Assembly (NCBI GenBank): GCA_045542595.1
Contig: JAZQLI010000036.1
Location: forward strand, 1 to 62,285
DNA from: Scatosoma sp045542595
Lineage (GTDB): Bacteria; Bacillota; Clostridia; Christensenellales; Borkfalkiaceae
DNA length: 62,285 bases
Direction of reading: 5' to 3'
In this document: positions 51,626 through 61,015 of the stretch, one piece after another
Position numbering within the stretch: the stretch's first letter is position 1
Layout of the letters: each line of letters begins with the position of its first letter
Notes under the pieces: generated by a model
Told to the model about the DNA's origin: nothing
Database searches by the model: none
Seen by the model: only the letters and a program-made list of their open reading frames with translations
Program-made: the position numbers and the translations under genes

Positions 51626-52459
51626 TCAGTTTTTTAAACCGTTTTCAGTGGGCGTTGTTGCCTTGATAGAAGCCGCTTCCACGGCAATATAATCTTTATC
51701 GTCGGAAAAATCACGCGGGTCGTCGTATTCGCCGCCCAACGCTTCTATGGCGTACTTGAGTTCTTGAAATTCCACAAAACCTATCGTTTTATCTTCAATT
51801 TTATCCATTAAATACGGCAAAGCGCGCTCGTCGCCGTACGCAGCGAGATACCCTGCGCGCACGGGCGTTTCTTCCCCCGATAAAAAGGCGGAAAGCAACG
51901 TTTGAAATACTTTTTCGTCCCGAGTTTTTACGCGCGATAATATTTCCAACATATATTCCGCACCTTTGTTTTCTTGGTACGCCGCAAAAACGCGGTCTTT
52001 GAGTTCGTCTGCGTGCAAGCGGAAAATATCGGTAATATCCGAACGGACGTCTTCCGTGAAACGGTTTTCCGTTAAAATGGTAAAATAGGTATCAAACGCC
52101 GCCGTATCTTCGCCGATAAGATTGAGCGCATACAACGCCGCCGTTTCGCTTTCACCTTGCAAAAGGGGTAAAAGCGTTTGCATTTCGCCGCGTTTTTCTA
52201 TCTCCGCGCATAAAAATTCGGGCGTGGGTATATCCGTATCCAAGTGCGCGCAAAGGGTTTCTACAAGCTCCTTATCCGACATTTTTGCGTAATATTCTTT
52301 AGGAGTGCATTTTACCTTTGCCACGTACGTGTCTCCGAATTTTTTATACAGCTTGGGAATAATATCTTCCCACTGCTTTTCGGTGTATTTATTTTTGTTT
52401 TCTTCCATAAACTGCGTCAGTTTTTCATCAAACAAACCGTCGAAATCAATCAGTTTCAT
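51626..52459 (-). CDS. Uncharacterised helical-repeat protein
   Basis: A 277-residue, acidic, almost wholly alpha-helical cytoplasmic protein. Segments such as ETAALYALNLIGE, AEYMLEILSRVKTRDEKVF and VRAGYLAAYGDERALPYLMD suggest HEAT-like repeats. It lies 3 bp downstream of a TPR protein gene and is cotranscribed with it and hslO. No family is recognised; a scaffold role with the TPR protein is plausible. Confidence 0.65.
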   Translation of the reverse strand: MKLIDFDGLFDEKLTQFMEENKNKYTEKQWEDIIPKLYKKFGDTYVAKVKCTPKEYYAKMSDKELVETLCAHLDTDIPTPEFLCAEIEKRGEMQTLLPLLQGESETAALYALNLIGEDTAAFDTYFTILTENRFTEDVRSDITDIFRLHADELKDRVFAAYQENKGAEYMLEILSRVKTRDEKVFQTLLSAFLSGEETPVRAGYLAAYGDERALPYLMDKIEDKTIGFVEFQELKYAIEALGGEYDDPRDFSDDKDYIAVEAASIKATTPTENGLKN

Positions 52460-52462
52460 TGC

Positions 52463-54163
52463 TTATTCCTTGCCCTTTTCCTGTTCTTGTTCCATTTCAC
52501 TGCTTTTACCCAAAGCCGCGCCTAAAATTGCCTGTACGTTATTTAAATTTGCCCCAAACACGGTAGCCGCCGTATCCGCACCGTCCTTGAGTTCCTTAAT
52601 CCCCGAAGTGAGAAAAATTGCACAAGCGCAATCGTCCGCGCTCGTAATTAAATCTAGTCCGTCGTTCTCCAATAAAGCGGTATACAGTCCTTCGGTGGCA
52701 AACGCCACTTTTTTACCGTATTCGTCGGAAACGATACCGAACTTGGACGCGACCTTGGCATATCCTTCTAAAAACTTTTTTCTGCGTTTACGCCCTAAGC
52801 GCACGGGCAATACGCGTACTTTACGGTAGATATGACAAAGCACCAAACCCACTTCGTCTTTGCGATTACGCTCTAGCAGCATACGCATAGTTTCAATTTT
52901 CAACACGTCGGAAACTTCATAATCGAGTAAAACGTCGCGGATAAAATCGTCCGCTTCCGCCTGCGCCGCCGCTACGAGTGCGAGATATTGCAATTCTAAA
53001 TCCGTTCCGTCCATTTCGTCGAACGCCCATAAAAACGTGCCGTCGCGTTCGGCTAACATTCCTAAAAGCTGCGCTTCGTCTTTCGCGGCTTTACTGATAT
53101 ACAAAAGCGTTTTTGCGCGCGCTTCGCGTTCGCTTTGGGGCAAATGATAGAAATAGTCGGGTTCTTCCCCGTCTTCCTTTTCACTACGCAGTGCGCGCAG
53201 GTAATACTTCGCCACTTCCGCGTCTGGATATAAAGTGCAAAGCTCGTCAAAGGTATATTCGGCTTCCTGCTTTTTGCCGCATTTATATGCCGAAACGGCT
53301 TTAAAATACAACATTCTGCCATCATAAGGAATTTTCTCATCTAATAAGCAAAACTTTTCGTACGCTTCCTTGTGCATTCCGTTTTCACAGCATACGGTTG
53401 CCACTTTATATAAATCGTCCGCGTTATCCTGTTGTTGCGAGTATAATTTTTGAGCAATGGCAAGGCTTTCTTCCTTTTTATCCGCTTCCAAATACACTGC
53501 GGCAAGCGTCGCCAACACGCGCGTATCGTCGGGTGCGTCTTTTAAACGTTCGATACAAATTTCTTCCGCTTTTGCTTTATCGTCGGCAAGCAAGTATGCC
53601 ACCGCCAACGTTTCCTGTGCTGCACCGTACTGTTTGCTGCCTTTTTCTATTTTACTAAGCAAGCGGATAGCCGCAGGAAAATCTCCCGACTTCATTGCGC
53701 GCGAACCCACGTCGAGTTCTTTAGAAAAGTCGGCAAGTTCAGGAGGATAGGTAAAGCGGAATCCCGCTTTTTTATCTTTCGTAAACGCCGAAGCAATTTC
53801 TATCTTACTTTCGTTGGTGAGTGTGTCGTCCACGTCCATCAGTTTATTATAATAAAACGCCGCCTGATTTTCATTTCCCATATTTAAATAGTTAACGGCT
53901 ATCCCTTCGTATATATCCGGATAGTCTTCTTCGTCGGCGATATCTAAAAATCGATACCAGTAATTGAGTGCGGAAGCGTGCAAACCCATTCCTTCGTATA
54001 TATCGGCAAGACGAGTGTATACGTCGCCGTCGCCGCCGTACAGAGCAAGCTCCTTATGCGCCATACGGAGCGCGGAAACGTACCGACCTTCGTTATAATA
54101 TTTATCCGCTTGTAACGCTAACCGTTCGCGCGTGTAATCTATTTTTTGCGTTTTTGCTCCCAT
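52463..54163 (-). CDS. Tetratricopeptide-repeat protein
   Basis: A 566-residue soluble protein with many TPR units in residues about 10-320: ALYGGDGDVYTRLADIYEGMG, ALNYWYRFLDIADEEDYPDI, LAVAYLLADDKAKAEEICIE, LATLAAVYLEADKKEESLAI. The C-terminal 230 residues are helical without clear repeats. It lacks a signal peptide. It sits between hslO and the HEAT-like gene, 2-3 bp from each. The role is unknown. Confidence 0.8.
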   Translation of the reverse strand: MGAKTQKIDYTRERLALQADKYYNEGRYVSALRMAHKELALYGGDGDVYTRLADIYEGMGLHASALNYWYRFLDIADEEDYPDIYEGIAVNYLNMGNENQAAFYYNKLMDVDDTLTNESKIEIASAFTKDKKAGFRFTYPPELADFSKELDVGSRAMKSGDFPAAIRLLSKIEKGSKQYGAAQETLAVAYLLADDKAKAEEICIERLKDAPDDTRVLATLAAVYLEADKKEESLAIAQKLYSQQQDNADDLYKVATVCCENGMHKEAYEKFCLLDEKIPYDGRMLYFKAVSAYKCGKKQEAEYTFDELCTLYPDAEVAKYYLRALRSEKEDGEEPDYFYHLPQSEREARAKTLLYISKAAKDEAQLLGMLAERDGTFLWAFDEMDGTDLELQYLALVAAAQAEADDFIRDVLLDYEVSDVLKIETMRMLLERNRKDEVGLVLCHIYRKVRVLPVRLGRKRRKKFLEGYAKVASKFGIVSDEYGKKVAFATEGLYTALLENDGLDLITSADDCACAIFLTSGIKELKDGADTAATVFGANLNNVQAILGAALGKSSEMEQEQEKGKE

Positions 54164-54165
54164 GC

Positions 54166-55032
54166 TTACTTAGTTTCCTTTTTGCCAAACAACACGTCGG
54201 CGTCTTCATTTGTAAACGAATAATCTTTATTGCAATAATGACAATGCACGCGCACCGCGCCGTCTTCTTGGATAATTTGGCGCATTTGTGTTTCCCCTAA
54301 AGACGCAAGCACCTTTAAAAGATATTTGCGCGAACAGTTGCATTTGTATTTCGCTTCCCGTTCTTCCCAAACGGCAAAATCGGAAGCAAAACGGCTTTTT
54401 ACGCCGTCGGTAATTCCTCTTTCTCTCACGGTGGAGAGTAAATCGTTCAAGGATAACGTTTCCACCTTTTTCAACGTTTCCTCCTCGCAAAAAGGCAACG
54501 GCTGCAACGCTGCCACCGCTGCGAATACGCATTTCCCCCGTTCGTCGAAAAAGACTTGTGTACAAATTTTAGTAGGGAGTTGTTCACTCGTCGTATAGTA
54601 GAGTTCAAACGCGCCGTCTACCGTTGCGTTTTTATACAGTGCACAACTGCCCACGAACGGACGGGAATAACCGTCGTCGCGAATAATGGTAAGCGCGCCG
54701 TTTTCGCCAAGTGCAAGCGTTTCCGTTTGTGCGGTTGCATTGCCGACAAGTTGGGTTTCCGCGATATAACCGCGTAATTGCAATTTTGCATTTCCCGATA
54801 CGGCGATATCGCCGCCCTTGCCGTCCCCTTTAAGCGCCAAAGAAATTTCTCCCTTTTCGCCCTTGAGCGTAGCGCTCGCAAACGTCATTGCCGAAATAGC
54901 TTTCCCAAACACGTACGCCGAAGCAAGGGAAAGCTTATGTAATTGTATGGCTTTTTGCACCGTTTTGGTTGTGTCTGCCACCGTCAACGATACTTGCCCG
55001 TCAAATACGAGCGTACGTAATACGTTAGTCAT
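54166..55032 (-). CDS. hslO: Redox-regulated chaperone Hsp33
   Basis: A holdase activated by oxidation. The 288-residue protein has the C-terminal zinc centre CNCSRKY...HCHYCNKDYSF (CxC and CxxC, near residues 237-273); the N-terminal domain includes SAMTFASATLKGE and GKGGDIAVSGNAKLQLRGY. It follows the methyltransferase gene by 3 bp. Confidence 0.95.
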   Translation of the reverse strand: MTNVLRTLVFDGQVSLTVADTTKTVQKAIQLHKLSLASAYVFGKAISAMTFASATLKGEKGEISLALKGDGKGGDIAVSGNAKLQLRGYIAETQLVGNATAQTETLALGENGALTIIRDDGYSRPFVGSCALYKNATVDGAFELYYTTSEQLPTKICTQVFFDERGKCVFAAVAALQPLPFCEEETLKKVETLSLNDLLSTVRERGITDGVKSRFASDFAVWEEREAKYKCNCSRKYLLKVLASLGETQMRQIIQEDGAVRVHCHYCNKDYSFTNEDADVLFGKKETK

Positions 55033-55035
55033 TTT

Positions 55036-55770
55036 CTATTCCTTTTGTGCCAAAAAACAAATTCTGTCGGACGAATGCTTAGGCTCGCCCAAATGCCCTT
55101 GTATGCTACGTACGGCAAAGCCTGCCGCCTGCAACGCCTGCGTAATTTCTTCTTCCGTATAAACGTATTGTATATGCGTTTCGTCAAAGCGTTGATACGT
55201 ACCGTTTCCCCCTAAAACAAACAGCGTTACGTCCATGGTAACCCGTTCGTTATCCTTTTTATTAAAGGCAAGATAGGTGATTTCTTCTCTATCGTCAACG
55301 CTTACAGTATTTGCAATTTTCTCTTCAAATTTACGCTTAGAACTGATATCGAATAAAAACACGCCGCCCTTTTTAACGGAAGCCGCTACGTTTTTAAACG
55401 CCGAACAAAGTTTTGCTTTGGGAATATAGTTGATACAATCGTTTACAGCCGTAGCGAAATCGAAACGGCGCGGCAACTTCAGTTTGGTAATATCGCCTAC
55501 GATATACGTACTTCTTATGCCCGTTTTCAGTGCTTGTTCTTGCGCGTAATCGAGCATTTGCGGCGAGATATCCATACCCGTCATTTGATAGCCTTGTTTT
55601 TCAAAAGCACGCGTAAACCAACCGCCGCCACAGCCAATATCCAAGCCCGTAGAAAGCGGATACGCTTTTAACTGCATAATTAAATACTGCGACCATTTTT
55701 CGTAGCCGCAGTCGTCATTGAGATATTCGAACCACTTGGCAAGATGTGAATATGCCGATTTGTTCTCCAT
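55036..55770 (-). CDS. Class I SAM-dependent methyltransferase
   Basis: A 244-residue methyltransferase: STGLDIGCGGGWFTRAFEKQGYQMTGMD is motif I and its acidic end, with ISPQMLDYAQEQA next, and VGDITKLKLPRRFDFATAVND motif post-II. This matches the small-molecule methyltransferase type (Methyltransf_25/31). The substrate is unknown. It is first in the hslO-TPR-HEAT-like operon. Confidence 0.88.
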   Translation of the reverse strand: MENKSAYSHLAKWFEYLNDDCGYEKWSQYLIMQLKAYPLSTGLDIGCGGGWFTRAFEKQGYQMTGMDISPQMLDYAQEQALKTGIRSTYIVGDITKLKLPRRFDFATAVNDCINYIPKAKLCSAFKNVAASVKKGGVFLFDISSKRKFEEKIANTVSVDDREEITYLAFNKKDNERVTMDVTLFVLGGNGTYQRFDETHIQYVYTEEEITQALQAAGFAVRSIQGHLGEPKHSSDRICFLAQKE

Positions 55771-55884
55771 AACGTTTCCTTAAAGTTGTATTGTACGTTG
55801 AAAAGTTAACCACCAAAAAAGGTTTAAATACGAACCTTGTTGCGCGTTGTACCACTCACGCTACATCAACCGAAGTAAAACGGT

Positions 55885-55990
55885 TTAGATGCGAGCAAGA
55901 CAAGGAGCGCGCGGCTTTTTCGACGGAAGTGTACATAGACGTACACGACCTAGAAAAAAACGCAAGCGCGATGAAGTATTGCGACGTATA
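55885..55990. repeat. Long imperfect palindrome in a gene-free gap
   Basis: The centre GTGTAC-ATAGAC-GTACAC (55929-55946) is perfect. Outward, CTTTTTC pairs with GAAAAAA and GCGCG with CGCGC, giving a hairpin of roughly 40 nt per arm. It fills the 230-bp gap between the methyltransferase and the YesL-like gene. The rightward frame through it has no ribosome binding site. It looks like a dispersed structured repeat, but only this copy is in the window. Confidence 0.5.
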
Positions 55991-55999
55991 TAAAGCGTT

Positions 56000-57286
56000 T
56001 TACTCTCCTAGCATTTTGGGACGGCGCTTTTTCTTCTTGCTATCATTCTCTTGTAACGCCTTTTCACGCTCTTCAAACTGTTTGTTATATTCCACGTAGC
56101 GCAAATCGTTTTTATGCTCTTCTTCGTAGGCAGCCGAATCTTCCGCAATATGTTGTTTACTTTCACGCAAGCGTTTCAAGTCTTCACGGGTGAATGCGCC
56201 CGGTAATTCGTATACCTGCAAAGAATCGTCAATCGGCTTAATAGGTTTCGCCACCAACTTCGATTTTCCGTACGCCAAAATAGTACGTTGATATTCCTTG
56301 CTGGCTTCGCTTTCGTTGCCGCCTTCGAGCGCGGACGTACCGTCTTTATTATAAATACCCCTACCCGTTTTCGCACCGACAATTTTCGGATTGATATATC
56401 TATCGAATACCCATTGTGCAAAGTCTAACCACACAAGCAATACGTAGGACAAGCCGAAAAGCAAAACGGCAAACACCGCAATGATAATGAAAAATTCTTG
56501 CGGGATTAAAAACAATAAGAACGGAATTGCCGCAAGCGCGATAAAGAATACCGTTTGCGGAAACGTACCGATAGTGAGTAAAAACGCGTTGCGCATAAGT
56601 CCTAAAAATTTGATTTTGTAGTTTACACTCATAGCAATCATCCAAAAGGACATCATTCCGGCTAAAACAATCATTACATAGCTTGTACCTTGTGAGATAC
56701 GCATCCAAACCACTTCCGCATCGGAAAGCGCGCCTGCCGCTATATACAGCTGTGCCGAATCGATTACCGTTGAACAAAGAAAAAGGACTACTGTAAAAAA
56801 CAAGCCCGTTTGCATAGCGTTTTTATAGTTGAGTTTAATACCGCGCCAAAAATCGTTCGTAACGAAAATACCTTCCGTCCATACCATATTTCTGACAACA
56901 TACATACCGCCCGAAAGCCCTACTGCCGCGACAAGCGAAGTTACTATTAAGCCAACGTATAAAAACATTCCGTTGCTAAGCGTACGCATTTCCGAAATAC
57001 CTGCTTGGAAGGGTGCGGACGGATATCCTACGCCAAGGTTGGCGGCAAACGGATAGAACATACTGTCGCTTTCCCCCATCATCGTATACATCACGATAAC
57101 GGCAATTAAAGGAATAAAGAAAATGAGCGTCAGCAAATTAACTTTTACAATTTTTCCGAAATTGCCTTTGAAAATATCCCAAAAGAGTTGCCAACGGTTG
57201 GTAGGCAACGTACTTCTTGCATATTCTTCACTCTTTTCTTTCCCTTCAAGCAGACGGGTAATAAATCCTTTCTTTTGCTGCGCCAT
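56000..57286 (-). CDS. YesL/DUF624-like polytopic membrane protein with charged tail
   Basis: Residues about 28-300 contain five to six membrane helices; the opening WQLFWDIFKGNFGKIVKVNLLTLIFFIPL is the pattern of the YesL/DUF624 group. Residues about 300-428 form a soluble, highly charged tail ending in KKKKRRPKMLGE, which is not part of the usual 200-residue family. Monocistronic. Function unknown; DUF624 genes often lie with sugar-use genes but this one does not. Confidence 0.7.
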   Translation of the reverse strand: MAQQKKGFITRLLEGKEKSEEYARSTLPTNRWQLFWDIFKGNFGKIVKVNLLTLIFFIPLIAVIVMYTMMGESDSMFYPFAANLGVGYPSAPFQAGISEMRTLSNGMFLYVGLIVTSLVAAVGLSGGMYVVRNMVWTEGIFVTNDFWRGIKLNYKNAMQTGLFFTVVLFLCSTVIDSAQLYIAAGALSDAEVVWMRISQGTSYVMIVLAGMMSFWMIAMSVNYKIKFLGLMRNAFLLTIGTFPQTVFFIALAAIPFLLFLIPQEFFIIIAVFAVLLFGLSYVLLVWLDFAQWVFDRYINPKIVGAKTGRGIYNKDGTSALEGGNESEASKEYQRTILAYGKSKLVAKPIKPIDDSLQVYELPGAFTREDLKRLRESKQHIAEDSAAYEEEHKNDLRYVEYNKQFEEREKALQENDSKKKKRRPKMLGE

Positions 57287-57500
57287 AACTTACTCCAAAT
57301 TGTTATCTTTGTATTACGTTTTGGTTATATATACCGTTTTTATGCCGTTCTCAAACGGAAAAGCGGACAAAAAACACCTTTCACGCCATTATACTTTTCT
57401 ATTTTACTACAATTTTGTGATTATTTCAAGGATTTTTTGAAAAAAAAATGAAAATAAAATATAAAACTTTAAAAAATATTTACCAACTTGCAAAAAAGCT

Positions 57501-57529
57501 TTGACTTTTACCTTTTTATATGCTACAAT
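57501..57529 (+). promoter_or_regulatory. Promoter of the dap operon
   Basis: TTGACT and TACAAT are separated by 17 bp. The predicted start is a few bases before the riboswitch. The remaining part of the gap from 57287 is AT-rich and empty. Confidence 0.85.
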
Positions 57530-57540
57530 AAATTTACTAA

Positions 57541-57708
57541 ATAGAGGAGCGGACGAACATCAGTACCCGTTGCGTAGCGTTTTGGACGAAAACGTGCACG
57601 TAGCAACGGCGAACGGGTATCTCCGCCGAAGCGTAACACTCCGTCCCCGTTACGCTGGGCATACGGGAGAATACCCGTATGACTGTCACCCCTAAAGTGA
57701 AGAGCTAT
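57541..57708 (+). promoter_or_regulatory. Lysine riboswitch (L box)
   Basis: Hallmark L-box pieces occur in order: AGAGGAGCGGACGAACATCA with AGTA at the 5' side, CTCCGCCGAAGCG in the middle, GCTGGGCATACGGGAGAATA, and GACTGTCACC closing near AAGAGCTA. It lies immediately before asd-dapA-dapB, whose pathway makes lysine. Lysine binding should favour the terminator at 57760-57790. Confidence 0.92.
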
Positions 57709-57759
57709 TTACGTTACTACTCCCCCGTGTGTTTTTCGGGCGGTGTAATCGGCTTTTTC

Positions 57760-57790
57760 GACGGGGCGTTTTGTTCCCGTCTTTTATTTT
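57760..57790 (+). terminator. Riboswitch-controlled terminator
   Basis: GACGGG pairs with CCCGTC around GCGTTTTGTT, followed by TTTTATTTT. It is the expression platform of the lysine riboswitch, 62 bp before asd. Confidence 0.85.
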
Positions 57791-57852
57791 ATTTAAGTTT
57801 AATATCAATTAATATCAATTTAAGCGTTTCGCTTTAAATAAAGGAGAGTATT

Positions 57853-58932
57853 ATGAAACAATTTAACGTAGGCGTTATCGGTGCAACGGGTATGGTTGGA
57901 CAAAGATTTATGTTGCTTTTGGAAAATCACCCTTGGTTTAACGTAAAGGTTTTGGCAGCTTCCGCCCGTTCGGCAGGAAAAACGTATTTTGAAGCCGTGG
58001 GCGATAAATGGGCATTCGATTGCCCCATTCCTGAAAAATACCGCAATATTACCGTTTTAGACGCCGAAGCGGATATGGAGAAAATTGCAAGCAACGTAGA
58101 TTTCGTATTTTGCGCCGTCAATATGGACAAAGCGAAAATACGTGCGTTGGAAGAAGCATATGCAAAAATGGAAGTGCCCGTCGTTTCCAACAACTCGGCA
58201 CACCGTTTCACTGCAGACGTACCGATGGTCATTCCTGAAATCAATCCCGACCATATAAAAGTGATTGCGGCGCAAAGAAAACGGCTGGGTACTAAGCGCG
58301 GATTTATTGCTGTGAAATCGAACTGCTCGTTGCAATCGTACGTGCCCCTTTTGCATCCGCTTAAGGGCTACGGAATTAAACAAGCGGCGGTTTGCACGTA
58401 TCAGGCGATTTCGGGCGCAGGTAAAACGTTTAAAACTATGCCTGAAATTCTCGATAACGTAATCCCCTATATCGGCGGTGAAGAAGAAAAGAGTGAAAAA
58501 GAACCCTTGAAAATTTGGGGAGAAGTGCAAGGTGATGAAATTGCTTTGGCAAACGGACCTGCAATTACGGCGCAATGCTTGCGCGTACCCGTTTCCGACG
58601 GTCATACCGCGGCGGTGTTCGTGAGCTTTGAAAATAAACCCTCGAAAGATGAAATTCTTTCCGCGTGGGCAAACTTCAAGGGCGTTCCGCAGGAATTAGA
58701 ACTTCCGTCCGCGCCCAAGCAATTCATTCGGTATTTCGAAGAAGACAACCGCCCCCAAGCCAAGCTGGATAGAATGGAAGGCAACGGTATGAGCGTAACG
58801 GCAGGTAGATTGCGTGAAGACCACGTATACGATTATAAGTTTATCGGACTTTCCCATAACACCTTGCGCGGTGCGGCAGGTGGCGCAGTATTGCTTGCGG
58901 AATTGTTAGCGGCGAAAGGATATTTCAATTAA
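57853..58932 (+). CDS. asd: Aspartate-semialdehyde dehydrogenase (archaeal/fungal-type)
   Basis: Reduces aspartyl phosphate to the semialdehyde feeding lysine/DAP, Thr and Met. The NADP motif is GVIGATGMVGQRF, the active-site Cys lies in VKSNCSLQSYVPLLHPL, and the catalytic His near SDGHTAAVFV. The Cys context and 359-residue length match the archaeal/fungal subgroup rather than the classical bacterial enzyme. AAAGGAGAG precedes the start. Confidence 0.94.
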   Translation: MKQFNVGVIGATGMVGQRFMLLLENHPWFNVKVLAASARSAGKTYFEAVGDKWAFDCPIPEKYRNITVLDAEADMEKIASNVDFVFCAVNMDKAKIRALEEAYAKMEVPVVSNNSAHRFTADVPMVIPEINPDHIKVIAAQRKRLGTKRGFIAVKSNCSLQSYVPLLHPLKGYGIKQAAVCTYQAISGAGKTFKTMPEILDNVIPYIGGEEEKSEKEPLKIWGEVQGDEIALANGPAITAQCLRVPVSDGHTAAVFVSFENKPSKDEILSAWANFKGVPQELELPSAPKQFIRYFEEDNRPQAKLDRMEGNGMSVTAGRLREDHVYDYKFIGLSHNTLRGAAGGAVLLAELLAAKGYFN

Positions 58933-58977
58933 ACGTTTTTTGACACAAGAAATCTATTTGGAGAATACATTATTATT

Positions 58978-59868
58978 ATGAAAGGATTTTTTAGCGGTAG
59001 CGCTACAGCGCTGATTACACCTTTTAACGAAAACGGCGTAAATTATGAAGTTTACGGACAACTTATCGACTATCAAATTGAAAACGGTACGGACGCCTTA
59101 GTGCTTCTCGGCACAACGGGCGAACCTTCCACTATGTCTTTCGAAGAAGAACATCTTTTGATGGATTATGCAGTTAAAAAAGTCAACGGAAGATGCAAGG
59201 TCATTTTCGGCTGCGGCAGCAACAACACCGCAGACGCCGTTATGACGGCAAAAGCCGCCGAAAAATTTGGCGCGGACGGTTTACTCGCCGTTACCCCCTA
59301 TTATAATAAGTGCACGCAAAACGGTTTGGTGGCGTATTATAAGGCAATTTGCGAAGCGGTGTCCATTCCTGTTATCGCGTATAACGTTCCTGGGCGCACG
59401 GGCGTGGAAATTCAGCCTGCAACTATGGCAAAAATTGCGGAAATCCCCAACATTGCCGGTATTAAAGACGCAGGCGGCAATATGAGCAAAACTATGGAAA
59501 CGTTCCGTTTGGTTCGCGAAAAATGCGACGTGTATTCCGGCGAAGACGCTTTGAACTTCCCTATCTTGGCTTGCGGCGGTGTAGGCGTGATTTCCGTTTT
59601 ATCGAATATCGTTCCCGGCGACGTTAAAAAGCTTTGCACGCTTATTAAAGCGGGGAAAATAGACGAAGCTATCGCACTCAACGATAAACTGCTTCCCTTA
59701 GCCAACGCGTGCTTTGTGGAAGTCAATCCCATTCCTGTTAAGGAAGCTATGAATTTACTCGGGTTTAAGGCAGGCGTACCCAGAGCGCCTTTGACTGTGA
59801 TGGAAGAAACAAATCGCGCAAAATTGATTGCGGCAATGAAAAATTACGGTTTGGAGATTAAGGCGTGA
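58978..59868 (+). CDS. dapA: 4-hydroxy-tetrahydrodipicolinate synthase
   Basis: Condenses aspartate semialdehyde with pyruvate. The TIM-barrel protein shows GSATALITPFNENG, LLGTTGEPSTMS, VTPYYNKCTQNGLVAYY, the catalytic Tyr in IAYNVPGRTG and the Schiff-base Lys in IAGIKDAGGN. Length 296, normal. The ribosome binding site (TTGGAGAA) is rather far from the start. Confidence 0.97.
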   Translation: MKGFFSGSATALITPFNENGVNYEVYGQLIDYQIENGTDALVLLGTTGEPSTMSFEEEHLLMDYAVKKVNGRCKVIFGCGSNNTADAVMTAKAAEKFGADGLLAVTPYYNKCTQNGLVAYYKAICEAVSIPVIAYNVPGRTGVEIQPATMAKIAEIPNIAGIKDAGGNMSKTMETFRLVREKCDVYSGEDALNFPILACGGVGVISVLSNIVPGDVKKLCTLIKAGKIDEAIALNDKLLPLANACFVEVNPIPVKEAMNLLGFKAGVPRAPLTVMEETNRAKLIAAMKNYGLEIKA

Positions 59869-60629
59869 TGCATACGAAAATTTTACTTTGCGGCGCGTGC
59901 GGTAAAATGGGCGGCAACGTCCTTTCCCTACTCGCCACCGATAGCGAAGCCACCGCCGTTTGCGGTGTAGATTTATTCCCCAAAGAAATAGGTATCCCCG
60001 TATACAGAAACTTTTCCGACGTACAAGAAACAGCAGACGTTATTATCGACTTTTCTTCCGCTGAAAACGTAGAAGAACGGTTACGCTTTGCCAAAAACAA
60101 CGGTATGGGTATCGTTTTGGCGTCTACGGGCTTTTCAAAAGAAGATTTGGCGGTTATTGACGAATACGCGAAATATATTCCTATTTTTAAAACGGCGAAC
60201 TTATCACTCGGTGTCAACGTAATGCAAGCACTCGTGAAAGCGGCGGCGCAAATTCTGGGCGAAGGATTTGACGTTGAAATTATCGAACGGCACCATAATT
60301 TGAAAAAAGATGCCCCGTCAGGCACGGCTTTAATGCTTGCCGACTCTATCAACGAAGCGTTTGACGGAAGAAAAAAATACGTAGGCGGTAGACAGGGTAT
60401 CGTAGGCGCGCGCGAGAAATCGGAAATCGGTATTCACGCGGTGCGCGGCGGTACGATTGTAGGCGAACACGAAGTGATGTTTGCAGGCGAAGACGAAGTA
60501 ATTACCGTAACCCATAGCGCGGCGAGCAAACGCGTTTTTGCCGTTGGCGCGATACGTGCCGCTAAGTTTTTAAAAGGAAAGGCGGCAGGCAGGTACGAAA
60601 TGAAAGACTTGCTTGCGGAAAACGAATAA
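59865..60629 (+). CDS. dapB: 4-hydroxy-tetrahydrodipicolinate reductase
   Basis: The next step to DAP. The nucleotide motif is LCGACGKMGGNV; IIDFSSAENVEERL, STGFSKEDL and TANLSLGVNVMQAL follow, then the dipicolinate signature EIIERHHNLKKDAPSGTA. Length 254, normal. It overlaps dapA by 4 bp. Confidence 0.97.
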   Translation: MMHTKILLCGACGKMGGNVLSLLATDSEATAVCGVDLFPKEIGIPVYRNFSDVQETADVIIDFSSAENVEERLRFAKNNGMGIVLASTGFSKEDLAVIDEYAKYIPIFKTANLSLGVNVMQALVKAAAQILGEGFDVEIIERHHNLKKDAPSGTALMLADSINEAFDGRKKYVGGRQGIVGAREKSEIGIHAVRGGTIVGEHEVMFAGEDEVITVTHSAASKRVFAVGAIRAAKFLKGKAAGRYEMKDLLAENE

Positions 60630-60641
60630 TTTTTAGATATA

Positions 60642-60686
60642 AAATCCCCTACTTTATAATTTTTTATAAATTCGGGGATTTTTTTC
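60642..60686 (+). terminator. Terminator of the dap operon
   Basis: AAATCCCC pairs with GGGGATTT, with an inner TTTATAA/TTATAAA helix, followed by T7. Confidence 0.9.
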
Positions 60687-60706
60687 TCGCAGCTTATGAA
60701 AAACGG

Positions 60707-60735
60707 TTGCTCTTCCAAAAAAAATGTGATATACT
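60707..60735 (+). promoter_or_regulatory. Probable promoter of tRNA-Glu(CTC)
   Basis: TTGCTC and TATACT are separated by 17 bp, about 75 nt before the tRNA. Confidence 0.6.
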
Positions 60736-60816
60736 ACATAAGCAAACGAAAAATTCCATTTTAATGCTTACCTTAGAGTGGTTTTTCTTATTGTTTAAGC
60801 ATACAACTTTATACTT

Positions 60817-60891
60817 GGCCTTATCGTCTAGCGGTTAGGACGGCGCCCTCTCACGGCGCAAACTCGGGTTCGAGTCCCGATAGGGTCACCA
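60817..60891 (+). tRNA. tRNA-Glu(CTC)
   Basis: 75 nt; acceptor GGCCTTA/TAGGGTC, anticodon stem GCGCC/GGCGC around CTCTCAC, anticodon CTC, CCA encoded. A tyrosine recombinase gene follows 125 bp downstream, so its 3' end is a probable attachment site. Confidence 0.95.
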
Positions 60892-60895
60892 TTTT

Positions 60896-60933
60896 ATGCA
60901 AACCAGACTGCAAATATGCAGGCTGGTTTGCAT
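60896..60933. terminator. Hairpin after tRNA-Glu(CTC)
   Basis: A near-perfect stem ATGCAAACCAG.CTGCA/TGCAG.CTGGTTTGCAT follows the tRNA, with a modest T-rich tail (ATTTTCGTGTTTTT). Confidence 0.7.
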
Positions 60934-61015
60934 ATTTTCGTGTTTTTATGTATAAATATTTAATTTTATTTGTTTTATTTTTGCTTTTTGGGGCAGAATT
61001 TGGGGCAACTTTTTA

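Noticed and set aside
55791..56099. A 102-codon rightward frame (VYIDVHDLEKNASAMKYC).
   Set aside because: It crosses a palindrome and the antisense end of the YesL-like gene and has no ribosome binding site; the openness is better explained by the structured repeat.
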